NCBI RefSeq assembly: GCF_020073815.1
Contig: NZ_JAIQZJ010000016.1
Location: 1-64,000, forward strand
DNA length: 64,000 nt
Source of the DNA: Nocardioides mangrovi
Lineage (GTDB): Bacteria; Actinomycetota; Actinomycetes; Propionibacteriales; Nocardioidaceae
Direction of reading: 5' to 3'
Position numbers and translations under genes: made by a program. Position 1 is the first letter of the stretch; the number at the start of each line of letters is the position of its first letter. Shown here piece by piece: positions 49,213 through 60,163 of the stretch. The notes under the pieces were generated by a model. The model was not told the DNA's origin, searched no databases, and saw only the letters and a program-made list of their open reading frames with translations.

Positions 49213-50436
49213 TCAGCCGGCTCGTCGCCGGTGGTGGTGTGCCGTGGTGTCGCTGGTGTAGACGCGGCCGTGCGGACTGGTCCAGGCGAACGTCGCGGGT
49301 CCGGTCCTGGTGACGGTCCAGTCGGTGTGGGTCTTGATCCGGTGGTGGCCGCGGCACTCGGGTGCGAGGTTGACCGAGCCGGTCGGGCCACCACGCTCGT
49401 GCTCCAGCAGGTGGTCGAGGTCGGCGCGGCGGGCCGGCCGGCGGCAGCCCGGGAGGATGCAGGTCGGGTTGGTGAGGACCACCTGCTCGCGCAGCCGGTC
49501 GGTGGGCGCGTAGGCGTCGGTGCGCAGCTCCTCGTTGAGGTCGAGGACCGGCCGGACCGTGACCGTCGTACCAGCCTGCCGGCACCAGCTCTCGACCTGC
49601 TCGACCGCGACGATCGAGCGGGTGTGCTCGACGTGGGCGACCGGGTCGTCGGGAGAGATGTGGACGTAGATGGTGAGGTCGAGCTCGCCCTGCCCGGACA
49701 GTGCGCGGCGGGCCAGCAGCCCCGCGGCCTGCGAGCGACGGACATGGAGCGACTCGAGCGAGCCGAGGGCGGCGAGCTCGGCTGCGCCGGTCGTCACAGC
49801 CTCGTCCAGGAGGGTGGCGTCGGCCAGGTCCAGGTCGCCGTCGACGTGCACGACCCCGTCGTAGGTGACGTGAGCCAGGTCGATGTCGAAGTGTCGGTCC
49901 TCGGCCGCCGCGATCCGGCGGGCCTCGGCCTCAGCGGGGTCGAACCGGACCCGCGCCTCCTCCACGGTCCGCTCGAGCTGGGCCCACGTGGAGTGCCCGA
50001 TCACCGGGCTGATGTGCGCGTCCACGAACGTCGCGCCCTCGAGCGGAAGGGATCGGGTCAGGTCGGCGACCCGGCGGGCCTTCCAGACCGGCACCCGGCC
50101 GGCCATGACCTGCTCCCAGAGCTTCGGGAGCCCCCACCGGCACTCGACGGCGTCACCGAGGTAGGCCCGACCGCCGTCGGTGGAACGGCCGGTGGCCAGG
50201 GCGAACTCGGCGATGCACGCCTCGTCGACGGTCGGGGCGCCGTCGCCGGCGACCTCCAGGGGCCGCAGGTGCCAGGGCACGCTCGCGTCGACCAGCTCAC
50301 CGGGGTGCGCCTCAGCCCACTGTGCGGCGAGGCTGAACAGGTCGACGTCCAACGACGCGAGGCCCGCGTGGACGTCCTCGACGGCAGCCAGCAGGACCCC
50401 GGGTGTGGGTGCGGGCGTCGCCTGGTGGAGGACCAT
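49213..50436 (-). CDS. DUF222 / HNH endonuclease domain protein, second copy
   Basis: 407 residues from the ATG at 50436. DUF222 spans roughly 30-260. The C-terminal HNH module has the Cys pair in CILPGC, DHLLEHERGG with the catalytic His, an Asn in SVNLAP, and CRGHHRIKTH. It is clearly diverged from the 147-1409 protein, so it is not a recent duplication. A TACAAT box lies five bases before the ATG, in a short AT-rich stretch unlike the rest of the window. The palindromic repeat element lies upstream here, whereas it is downstream of the first copy. Confidence 0.9.
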   Translation of the reverse strand: MVLHQATPAPTPGVLLAAVEDVHAGLASLDVDLFSLAAQWAEAHPGELVDASVPWHLRPLEVAGDGAPTVDEACIAEFALATGRSTDGGRAYLGDAVECRWGLPKLWEQVMAGRVPVWKARRVADLTRSLPLEGATFVDAHISPVIGHSTWAQLERTVEEARVRFDPAEAEARRIAAAEDRHFDIDLAHVTYDGVVHVDGDLDLADATLLDEAVTTGAAELAALGSLESLHVRRSQAAGLLARRALSGQGELDLTIYVHISPDDPVAHVEHTRSIVAVEQVESWCRQAGTTVTVRPVLDLNEELRTDAYAPTDRLREQVVLTNPTCILPGCRRPARRADLDHLLEHERGGPTGSVNLAPECRGHHRIKTHTDWTVTRTGPATFAWTSPHGRVYTSDTTAHHHRRRAG

Positions 50437-50542
50437 GCCTCATTGTAACATATATTCGAGCATGTGTTCGAGCACGTCTTCCTGCCTCGCACCTGCCCCG
50501 CACCTCAATACGGTGTGACCCCGCACGCCGAAGCTCGTCCCC

Positions 50543-50881
50543 CGGGGTTTCGAGGCTCGGGCCTGGCGGCCCTCGCACCTCAACCACCGTGTCCAGCCCG
50601 CCGCTCGCGTGGAGCCCGGTCTTCGACCGCAGGTCGGCGTCGTCCCGATAGGCGCCAACTCGTCCGGAGCCGGTGAGGTCAAGGGCGCGAAGCGGCGAAG
50701 CGGACCCTTGACCTCACCGGCGGAGGACGAACACTGGCGCCGCCGGGAGGACGCCAACAGTCGATCCCAGAACACCAGGCGCCGGTCGGCTTTCCGGGGT
50801 TTCGAGGCTCGGCGCTGGCGCGCCTCGCACCTCAACCACCGGAATGGCCAGGCGCTGGCGCGCCTCGCACCTCAACCACCG
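50543..50881. repeat. Composite palindromic repeat element, copy 2
   Basis: It fills most of the 460-base gap between the DUF222-HNH and ALDH genes; I see no gene there. REP-like arms lie at about 50543-50587, 50799-50841 and 50851-50881, the last two sharing a 31-base direct repeat. The central hairpin spans 50651-50741: a perfect 17-bp stem (50669-50685 with 50705-50721), a 19-base loop, then TCGTCC/GGACGA and GGCGCCA/TGGCGCC outer stems. The loop sequence is identical to copy 1, and one stem position has changed on both sides. Confidence 0.85.
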
Positions 50882-50894
50882 TGGGTCGCGGCCG

Positions 50895-52421
50895 TCAGAC
50901 GGTGAAGTCGACGCCCTGGGCGAGCGGGAGCTCGCCGGAGTAGTTGATGGTGTTGGTGGCGCGGCGCATGTAGGCGCGCCAGGCGTCGGAGCCGGACTCG
51001 CGGCCACCGCCGGTCTCCTTCTCGCCGCCGAAGGCACCGCCGATCTCGGCGCCGGAGGTGCCGATGTTGACGTTGACGATGCCGCAGTCGGAGCCCTCGG
51101 CGGAGAGGAAGAGCTCGGCCTCGGCGTTGTCGGAGGTGAAGACGCTCGAGGACAGGCCCTGGGGTACGGCGTTGTTGAGGTCGATCGCGGAGGCGAAGTC
51201 GTCGTAGGGCAGCACGTAGAGCAGCGGCGCGAAGGTCTCGCGGGTGACCACCTCGGTCTGCTTCTCGATCCGGACGATCGACGGGCGGGCGTAGTAGGCG
51301 TCGGGCGCGACGTCCTCGAGCGCCCGGCCACCGCCGGCGACGAGGGTGCCGCCCTCCCCCGTGGCGAGCGAGATCGCGGCGTCGAGGGCGTCGTACGCGC
51401 GGCCGTTGATGAGCGGGCCGACGAGCGTGCCGGCGGCCATCGGGTCGCCGATCGGCAGCCGGTCGTACGCCGAGGCGAGCCGGTCGGTCAGCTCGTCGAC
51501 GATGCTGGTGTGGGCGATGACGCGGCGCATCGTGGTGCAGCGCTGGCCGGCCGTGCCGGCGGCGGAGAAGACGATCCCGCGGACGGCGAGGTCGAGGTCG
51601 GCGCTGCCGGTGACGACGGCGGCGTTGTTGCCGCCGAGCTCGAGCAGCGACCGGCCGAAGCGCTCGGCGACCCGCGGCCCGACGGTGCGGCCCATCCGGG
51701 TCGAGCCGGTGGCGCTGAGCAGCGCGACGCCCGGGTGCCCGACGAGCGCCTCGCCGACCTCCGGCCCGCCGAGCAGCACCTGCGACAGGGCGGCGGGCGC
51801 CCCCGCCTCGGCGATCGCCTGGGCGAGCACCGCGTGGCAGGCGAGCGAGGTCAGGGGCGTGAGCTCGGACGGCTTCCAGATCACCGGGTCGCCGCAGACC
51901 AGGGCGACGGCGGTGTTCCACGACCAGACGGCGGCCGGGAAGTTGAAGGCGGAGATCACGCCGACCACGCCCAGCGGGTGCCAGGTCTCCATCAGCCGGT
52001 GGCCGGGCCGCTCGGAGGGCATGGTGCGGCCGTAGAGCTGGCGCGACAGGCCGACCGCGAACTCGCAGATGTCGACCATCTCCTGGATCTCGCCGCGCGC
52101 CTCGGAGGTGATCTTCCCGGCCTCGACGCTGACCAGCGTGGCGAGGTCGTCCTGGTGCTCGACGAGCAGCTCACCGAAGCGCTTGACCAACGCGCCCCGC
52201 GCCGGCGCCGGGACCCGCCGCCACTCGCGGAAGGCCGCCTCCGCGCGCTCGACCGCGATGTCGACGTCGGCGATGCCCTGCCAGGCCAACGAGGCGACCT
52301 GGCCGCCGTTGATCGGCGAACGGGTCGTGACGTCGCCGGCGATCGCGTCGACATCGACGCCGCAGCGGCGCGCGGTCTCCAGGGCGAGGGCGGACAGCTC
52401 GGCGGAGGACGGGAGGCTCAT
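50895..52421 (-). CDS. ALDH7-type aldehyde dehydrogenase (piperideine-6-carboxylate/aminoadipate semialdehyde dehydrogenase-like)
   Basis: 508 residues. The Rossmann signature GVVGVISAFNFPAAVW, the Glu of LLELGGNNAAVV and the catalytic Cys in GTAGQRCTTMRR are all present; GQRCTT rather than GQxC(C/T) wording and NIGTSGAEIGGAFGGEKETGGG are typical of ALDH7/AmaB. It oxidises an aldehyde to the acid with NAD(P). It is the last gene of a minus-strand run beginning with the sulfatase, 28 bases after the FAD oxidoreductase, so it may process the aldehyde that the oxidase makes. Confidence 0.9.
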   Translation of the reverse strand: MSLPSSAELSALALETARRCGVDVDAIAGDVTTRSPINGGQVASLAWQGIADVDIAVERAEAAFREWRRVPAPARGALVKRFGELLVEHQDDLATLVSVEAGKITSEARGEIQEMVDICEFAVGLSRQLYGRTMPSERPGHRLMETWHPLGVVGVISAFNFPAAVWSWNTAVALVCGDPVIWKPSELTPLTSLACHAVLAQAIAEAGAPAALSQVLLGGPEVGEALVGHPGVALLSATGSTRMGRTVGPRVAERFGRSLLELGGNNAAVVTGSADLDLAVRGIVFSAAGTAGQRCTTMRRVIAHTSIVDELTDRLASAYDRLPIGDPMAAGTLVGPLINGRAYDALDAAISLATGEGGTLVAGGGRALEDVAPDAYYARPSIVRIEKQTEVVTRETFAPLLYVLPYDDFASAIDLNNAVPQGLSSSVFTSDNAEAELFLSAEGSDCGIVNVNIGTSGAEIGGAFGGEKETGGGRESGSDAWRAYMRRATNTINYSGELPLAQGVDFTV

Positions 52422-52449
52422 GCGGCCATTCCTACCGGATGGAGGGTGC

Positions 52450-53601
52450 CTACACGATGTTGAGCTCGGGCCGTACGCCGCCGGCGAACCGCTCCACCGA
52501 CAGCCCCGACACGTCGACGACCGGGTCCCGGCCGAGCACCAGGTCGCGGACGACCTCGCCGATCGCCGGCCCCATGAGGAAGCCGTGACCGGAGAAGCCG
52601 GTGGCGTAGAGGAAGCGGGAGACCGACGCGGCCTCCCCGACCAGGGCGTTGTGGTCGGGCGTGTTCTCGTAGAGCCCCGCCCATCCGGACGCGATGCCGA
52701 CCTCGGCGAGCGCCGGCGCGCGGCGCTCGATCGCGGCGCCGAGCCGCGGCAGCCAGGTGTCGCTGCGGGAGAGCCGGAAGCCCGGCTCCTCGTCCGGGTC
52801 GGACATGCCGAGCAGCAGGCCCGGCCCCTCCCGGTGGAAGTAGAGGCTGGTCGAGAAGTCGATGGTGAAGGGCGTCGCCGGGTCGAGCCCCGGCATCGGC
52901 TCGGTGACCAGGATCTGCCGGCGCAGAGGCTCGACCGGCAGGTCGACGCCGGCCATCGCGCCCAGCTCGCCCGACCACGCGCCGGCGGCGCAGACCACCG
53001 TGCCGGTCTCCACCCGGCCGGCGTCGGTGACCACCGCGCGCACCGACCCGCCGGACACCTCGATCCCGGTCACCCCGCAGTGGGAGACCAGTCGGGCGCC
53101 GGCACGCCGGGCGGCCCCGGCGTACCCGAGCACCACCGACTCCGGGGTGCAGTGGCCGTCCTCGGGCGACCACGCGGCGGCGAGCACGCCGTCGAGGGAG
53201 ACGAGCGGTGAGAGCGCGCCCGCCTCGTCCGCGGAGATCATCCGGCTGGGGACGCCGACGGAGTTCTGCAGCTCCACGGCCGCCGTGAACGCCGCGACGT
53301 GCTCGGGGTCGTCGAGCAGGAAGAGGTAGCCCGAGCGGTGCAGGTCGATGTCCTGGTCGAAGTCCTCGACGAAGCGCTCGAAGACCCGCAGGCTGCGCAG
53401 CCCGAGCTCGATGTTGACCGGGTCCGAGAACATCGCCCGCACCCCGCCGGCCGCCTTGCACGTCGACCCCGAGCCGAAGCCGTCGCGCTCGAGCAGCAGC
53501 ACGTCGGGGACGCCCGCGGCGGCCAGGTGGTACGCCGCGCTCAGGCCCATCACTCCCCCGCCGACCACCACGACCGAGGCCCGCGACGGGAGCTCAGTCA
53601 C
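52450..53601 (-). CDS. FAD-dependent amine oxidoreductase (DAO family, sarcosine oxidase beta-like)
   Basis: 383 residues from a GTG at 53601; an ATG ten codons upstream would overlap the HAD gene more. The dinucleotide motif VVVVGGGVMGLSAAYHL opens the protein, followed by GFGSGSTCKAAGG. The C-terminal ATGFSGHGFLMGPAIGE is the DAO-family FAD/substrate signature. It would oxidise a secondary or primary amine or amino acid to an imine. It overlaps the HAD gene by eight bases. Confidence 0.87.
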   Translation of the reverse strand: MTELPSRASVVVVGGGVMGLSAAYHLAAAGVPDVLLLERDGFGSGSTCKAAGGVRAMFSDPVNIELGLRSLRVFERFVEDFDQDIDLHRSGYLFLLDDPEHVAAFTAAVELQNSVGVPSRMISADEAGALSPLVSLDGVLAAAWSPEDGHCTPESVVLGYAGAARRAGARLVSHCGVTGIEVSGGSVRAVVTDAGRVETGTVVCAAGAWSGELGAMAGVDLPVEPLRRQILVTEPMPGLDPATPFTIDFSTSLYFHREGPGLLLGMSDPDEEPGFRLSRSDTWLPRLGAAIERRAPALAEVGIASGWAGLYENTPDHNALVGEAASVSRFLYATGFSGHGFLMGPAIGEVVRDLVLGRDPVVDVSGLSVERFAGGVRPELNIV

Positions 53602-54490
53602 GCCCGGAGCCGAACACCGTGTCCCAGTCACGCGCCATGCTGACGATTGTCCACCCCCGTCGCCGTCCGACGTCGGTGATCGGCTCGGACTCGGCGAAGG
53701 TCGCCGCGGTGCTGACGTAGGCGGTCTCGCGGTCGGCGTCGTCGTGGTCGACGAGCAGCGCCAGCGTCGGTCCCTCGCCGCCGGCAGCCCACTCGAGCAT
53801 CTCCCGGTCGCCGCCCGAGTTGCCGGCCGCGAAGATCGGGCGGCGGCCGAGCTGGGCCTGGATGTTGCCGACCTTGGCCGCGCCCTCGTTGGCGCCCGCG
53901 ACCAGCTCGGCGGTGCGCCGCAACCCGGGACCGCCCGCCTCCGAGGCGGGGACGAACTCGTAGGAGATCAGGCTGCCGACGACGTTCTGCGGAGGGACGC
54001 CGTAGAGCTCCTCGCTGACCGCGCGGACGAACTCGGTGCCGCCCCCGGTCACGACGCAGATCGTGAAGTCGCGGCTGCGGAGCTCGTCGAGCAGCTCGAG
54101 CATCGGCAGGTACGTGGGGGCACTGCGACCGGCCATGTAGGCGCGGACCCGGTCGGTGAACTCCTCCGGCGAGAGCCCGACGAAGAGCCCGGTCAGCGCG
54201 TGGGCGATGCGCTCCAGCCCGAGCTCGCCGATCGCCGCCTGGTCGCCGCTGATCAGGGCGGCGAGCTCGGGTCGCTCCGCGAGGGTCGGGTCCGCCTGCA
54301 CGGCGTCCTTCATGACGGCGACGAAGAAGTCGAGCTGGACGTAGGTCGGCTTCTCCGACCACAGCGTCCCGTCGTTGTCGAGGCAGGCCACCCGGTGCTC
54401 GACCGGCACCGTCGCGACGGCGTCGAGGAAGGCGACGAGGGCGTCCCGGGTGGGGCCGGGCCGCCACGACGGCAGCAGGTCAGCGCTCAT
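53594..54490 (-). CDS. HAD-superfamily phosphatase
   Basis: 298 residues. HAD motif I is LDNDGTLW with D38 and D40, motif II is VVTGGG, and motif III/IV is AAGNSGGDREML. A cap domain of about 80 residues lies between motifs I and II. It probably removes a phosphate from a small metabolite. It overlaps the 3' end of the FGE gene by eleven bases, placing it in the sulfatase operon. Confidence 0.87.
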   Translation of the reverse strand: MSADLLPSWRPGPTRDALVAFLDAVATVPVEHRVACLDNDGTLWSEKPTYVQLDFFVAVMKDAVQADPTLAERPELAALISGDQAAIGELGLERIAHALTGLFVGLSPEEFTDRVRAYMAGRSAPTYLPMLELLDELRSRDFTICVVTGGGTEFVRAVSEELYGVPPQNVVGSLISYEFVPASEAGGPGLRRTAELVAGANEGAAKVGNIQAQLGRRPIFAAGNSGGDREMLEWAAGGEGPTLALLVDHDDADRETAYVSTAATFAESEPITDVGRRRGWTIVSMARDWDTVFGSGRD

Positions 54491-55421
54491 GTCCGGCGCC
54501 CTCCTCGACCCGTCGTACGCACCGGAAGCCCTGGTGGCTGGTGCCGGTGTCGATCATCTGCGGCCGCCGGGCGGCCGGCCGGTAGCGCAGGCAGTAGGTG
54601 TCGGCGCACAGGTGCGACCCGCCCTTGACCACCTTCCGGGCGATCTCGAACTGCGGTTGCGCCGGGTCGTAGCTGTGCTCGCGCGAGCCCGGCCGCGGGT
54701 TGCTGGGGATGCAGCACGGCTTGTCCACCTCGGCGGGATGTCGTTCGGTCCACCAGTCGTCGGTCCACTCCCAGACGTTGCCGGCCATGTCGTAGAGCCC
54801 GTAGCCGTTGGCCGGGAAGCTCCCCACGGGAGCCGTCCTCTGGAAGCCGCTCTCGCCGCTGCTGCGCCAGGGGAAGTCCGGACCGTCCCAGGTGTTCGCC
54901 ATGATCCGCCCGCCGGGACGCGGCTCGTCGCCCCAGGTGTACGCCGCGCCCTCGAGTCCGCCGCGGGCGGCGTACTCCCACTCCGCCTCGGTGGGCAGCG
55001 CCGCACCCACCCAGGCGGCGTACGCCGCGGCATCCTCGTGCGCGACGTGCACGACGGGATGGTCCAGCCGGTGGTCGATCGTGCTCCGCGGGCCGCTCGG
55101 GTGCCGCCAGCACGCGCCGGGCTTCCAGCGCCACCACTGGCTGAGGTGGCGCAGGTCCACCGGTCCCCGGGTCGGCGTGAAGACCATCGACCCCGGCACG
55201 AGGTTCTCGGCCGGGGCGTCGGGGAAGTCGACCGGGTCCAGCTCACGCTCGGCGACGGTGACGTAGCCGGTGGCCTCGACGAACGCCGCGAAGTCGGCGT
55301 TGGTGACCTGGGTCGCGTCGATCGAGAAGGCGTCCACCCGCACGCGGTGCGAGGGCGCCTCCTCGGGGTAGTGCTGGTCGGAGCCCATGGTGAAGGTGCC
55401 ACCGGGAAGGTCGACGAGCAC
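54480..55421 (-). CDS. Formylglycine-generating enzyme (sulfatase-activating, SUMF1/FGE family)
   Basis: 313 residues from a GTG that follows the sulfatase stop with no gap. The FGE fold is marked by GGTFTMGSD, YTWGDE, GNVWEWTDDWW and GTSHQGFRCVR. The copper-binding catalytic pair is C272 and C277 (LCADTYCLRYRPAARRP), the same spacing as in characterised aerobic FGEs. It oxidises a Cys in the CxxxR motif of the adjacent sulfatase to formylglycine, in the cytoplasm and with O2. Confidence 0.95.
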   Translation of the reverse strand: MLVDLPGGTFTMGSDQHYPEEAPSHRVRVDAFSIDATQVTNADFAAFVEATGYVTVAERELDPVDFPDAPAENLVPGSMVFTPTRGPVDLRHLSQWWRWKPGACWRHPSGPRSTIDHRLDHPVVHVAHEDAAAYAAWVGAALPTEAEWEYAARGGLEGAAYTWGDEPRPGGRIMANTWDGPDFPWRSSGESGFQRTAPVGSFPANGYGLYDMAGNVWEWTDDWWTERHPAEVDKPCCIPSNPRPGSREHSYDPAQPQFEIARKVVKGGSHLCADTYCLRYRPAARRPQMIDTGTSHQGFRCVRRVEEGAGHER

Positions 55422-56921
55422 TCAGCTGCTCCCCGCCACCGACTGGAGCTTGGCCAGCACCTGGTCGACGCTGAAGCTCGGCGGCGTCTGTCGCACCGGG
55501 AAGTCCTCGAACGACTGGATCATCTGGCTGACGTAGATCTGGGCGGGCACGAAGAGCCAGATGTGGTCGAGCACCCAGTCGTAGTAGGTGTTCGAGGTGA
55601 TGTCGGCCCGCTCGTAGGGGTCGGTCTTGAGGTTGAAGAGCTTGGGGAAGCGCAGCTCGGTGAAGGGCTCCTGCCAGATCTGGAGCGTCCCCGTCGCGCG
55701 CTGCTCGAGGAAGACGAACTTCCAGTTGTCGTAGCGCAGCGCCGTCAGGTCGCCGTCGTCGGAGACGTAGAAGAAGTGGTTGCGGGGGCTCCGCTCGGCG
55801 GCACCGGTGACGTAGTCGAGCTGGTTGTGCCCGTCGAGATGGACCCGGTACGACGAGCCCGCGAGCGTGGTGCCGGCCTTGAGCCGGTCGGCGACGTCGG
55901 TGTCGCCGGCGGCCGCCAGCAGGGTGACGAACCAGTCGTTGTGGCTGACGATCCCGTTGCGCACCTCGCCGGCCGGGACGTGCCCGGGCCAGCGCACCAT
56001 CGCGGGAACGCGGTAGGCGCCCTCCCAGTTGGAGTTCTTCTCGCTCCGGAACGGCGTCATGCCGGCGTCGGGCCAGGAGTTCATGTGCGGTCCGTTGTCG
56101 GTGGAGTACATGACGATCGTGTTGTCCGCCAGGTCGTGCTCGTCGAGGAAGTCCAGCACCGAGCCGACCAGCCGGTCGTGGTCGACCATCACGTCGTGGT
56201 ACTCCGACTGCCAGCGTCCGGCCTGGCCGCGCGACCCGTCCTTGATGTGGGTGCGGAAGTGCATGTGCGTGGTGTTGAGCCAGACGAAGAAGGGCGTGTC
56301 GGCATCCTTCGCGTCGCTCATGAACCGCAGCGCCTCGGGGAGGATCTCGTCGTCGATGGTCTTCATCCGCTCCTTGGTGAGCGGCCCCGTGTCCTCGATG
56401 CGCTGGGTGCCGTCACCCTCGGCCCAGGAGTGGATGACGCCGCGCGGGCCGAAGCGCTTGCGGAAGTTCGGGAACTCCTCCTCGGTCGGGTAGTCCGGGA
56501 GCTCCGGCTCCTCCTCCGCGTTGAGGTGGTAGAGGTTGCCGAAGAACTCGTCGAAGCCGTGCACCGTCGGCAGGAACTCGTCGCGGTCGCCGAAGTGGTT
56601 CTTGCCGAACTGGCCGGTCCGGTAGCCGAGGTTCTTCAGGGCCGTCGCGATCGTCGGGTCCTCGGCGCGCAGGCCGACGTCGGCGCCCGGGAAGCCCACC
56701 TTGGTCAACCCGGTGCGATAGGGGTTCTGGCCGGTGATGAACGCCGCGCGCCCCGCCGTACAGCTCTGCTCGCCGTAGTAGTCGGTGAACCGCACGCCCT
56801 CGTCGGCGACCCGGTCGATGTTCGGGGTGCGGTAGCCCATGAGCCCGTCGGAGTAGCAGCTCAGGTTGCTGATCCCGATGTCGTCGCCCCAGATGATGAG
56901 GATGTTCGGCTGGTCGGACAC
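55422..56921 (-). CDS. Type I arylsulfatase
   Basis: 499 residues without a signal peptide. The metal-binding start IIWGDDIG (D13, D14) and the modification site CTAGR (C54 to R58) are clear; the site has Ala in place of the usual Pro and Gly in place of Ser. The later STDNGPHMNSW supplies further ligands. With its activating FGE directly downstream and overlapping, this is a self-contained sulfatase module. Substrate (aryl or alkyl sulfate ester) unknown. It is the first gene of the operon running to 50895. Confidence 0.93.
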   Translation of the reverse strand: MSDQPNILIIWGDDIGISNLSCYSDGLMGYRTPNIDRVADEGVRFTDYYGEQSCTAGRAAFITGQNPYRTGLTKVGFPGADVGLRAEDPTIATALKNLGYRTGQFGKNHFGDRDEFLPTVHGFDEFFGNLYHLNAEEEPELPDYPTEEEFPNFRKRFGPRGVIHSWAEGDGTQRIEDTGPLTKERMKTIDDEILPEALRFMSDAKDADTPFFVWLNTTHMHFRTHIKDGSRGQAGRWQSEYHDVMVDHDRLVGSVLDFLDEHDLADNTIVMYSTDNGPHMNSWPDAGMTPFRSEKNSNWEGAYRVPAMVRWPGHVPAGEVRNGIVSHNDWFVTLLAAAGDTDVADRLKAGTTLAGSSYRVHLDGHNQLDYVTGAAERSPRNHFFYVSDDGDLTALRYDNWKFVFLEQRATGTLQIWQEPFTELRFPKLFNLKTDPYERADITSNTYYDWVLDHIWLFVPAQIYVSQMIQSFEDFPVRQTPPSFSVDQVLAKLQSVAGSS

Positions 56922-57024
56922 GTCGACTCCGATCCGTTGCGTGGCAGGTGCGCTGGCGTTGCCACGCTAGGCGAGCGGCGCCGCCCGTGGGTCACCCGCA
57001 ACGGGCGAGACCGTCGCCCGGCGA

Positions 57025-59154
<2,130 letters not shown>

Positions 59155-59196
59155 GAACGCAACTCTGGCAGACGGCGACCCTCGCGGGGTGGCGAC

Positions 59197-60078
59197 TCAG
59201 CGGTCGGCGCCGACCCGCGCCGCCGCCGACACCCAGTGGTGGCGGGCCGGTGCGGCCAGCAGGACCGGGCAGGCGGCCTCGCGCACGACGGCCCGGGCGA
59301 CCGGTCCCAGGTGGGATCCCGACGCCACCAGCGTGGCGTGCCGGCCGAGCACGAGCAGCGAGGCCTCGCGCGAGGCCTCGATCAGCGCCTCACCGGGCCG
59401 TGCGCGACGGATGTCGACGGTGACGTCGACGCCGTCGGCTCCCGGCCGCAGGTCCTCGAGCGCGGCCTCGACCTCGCGACGCAGGCGGGCGGAGCGAGCC
59501 GGGTCGGTGACCTGCGTCAGCGGGGTGCGCTCGGCCCCGAGCGGGCGCCACCAGGCCGCGAGCACCACGAGCCGGGCGCCGCGGCGCTGCGCGGCGTCGA
59601 GCGCCGTCGCGAGCACGTCGCGGGACCGCTCCGGCTCGTCGACGCCGACGAGCACGGTGGGGACGTCGGCCTCGTCGGACCAGTCGTCCGGCACGGTGAC
59701 GACCGGGGCCTCGACGCGGCCACCGAGACCGCCGGACACCGTGCGGGCCACGCTGGGGTGGGCCGGCCGGGTGTCGCGGCGCCGGCCGACGACGACGAGC
59801 TCGGCGTGCTGGGCGATGGCGGCGATGGCCGGCAGCGGGTCGGCGGCGACCAGCTGGCCGGTGATGTCGAGGCGCCCGTGCGCCAGCGCCGACGCGTGCC
59901 CCAGGCTCGCCGCGAGCAGGTCGGGATGCGGCTCGACACCCGAGCCGAACGCGTGTACCAGGTGCAGGCGGCAGCCGCGGCGCGTCGCCTCGGCGACGGC
60001 GTACTCGATCGCGGTGCGCGAGCCGCTGCGGCCGACGGCGGCGACGACCACCGGGGCGGGGACGGGCATGAGGACCAT
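59197..60078 (-). CDS. Tandem universal stress protein
   Basis: 293 residues made of two USP domains (about 1-135 and 145-293), both beginning with a hydrophobic strand (VVVAAVGRSGSR, VLVGVDEPERSR). The ATP-binding GX2GX9G motif is recognisable in the second (VASGSHLGPVARAVV). AAGGAG seven bases before the ATG supports the start. A role in dormancy or stress is the family expectation. Confidence 0.88.
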   Translation of the reverse strand: MVLMPVPAPVVVAAVGRSGSRTAIEYAVAEATRRGCRLHLVHAFGSGVEPHPDLLAASLGHASALAHGRLDITGQLVAADPLPAIAAIAQHAELVVVGRRRDTRPAHPSVARTVSGGLGGRVEAPVVTVPDDWSDEADVPTVLVGVDEPERSRDVLATALDAAQRRGARLVVLAAWWRPLGAERTPLTQVTDPARSARLRREVEAALEDLRPGADGVDVTVDIRRARPGEALIEASREASLLVLGRHATLVASGSHLGPVARAVVREAACPVLLAAPARHHWVSAAARVGADR

Positions 60079-60163
60079 GGCGGATCTCCTTCGCTCCCCT
60101 CCACGGTCCGGCGCGCGCCGGGCATCCCGTAGGGGCCAAGGACCCGCCTCCCAGGGCCGAGGG

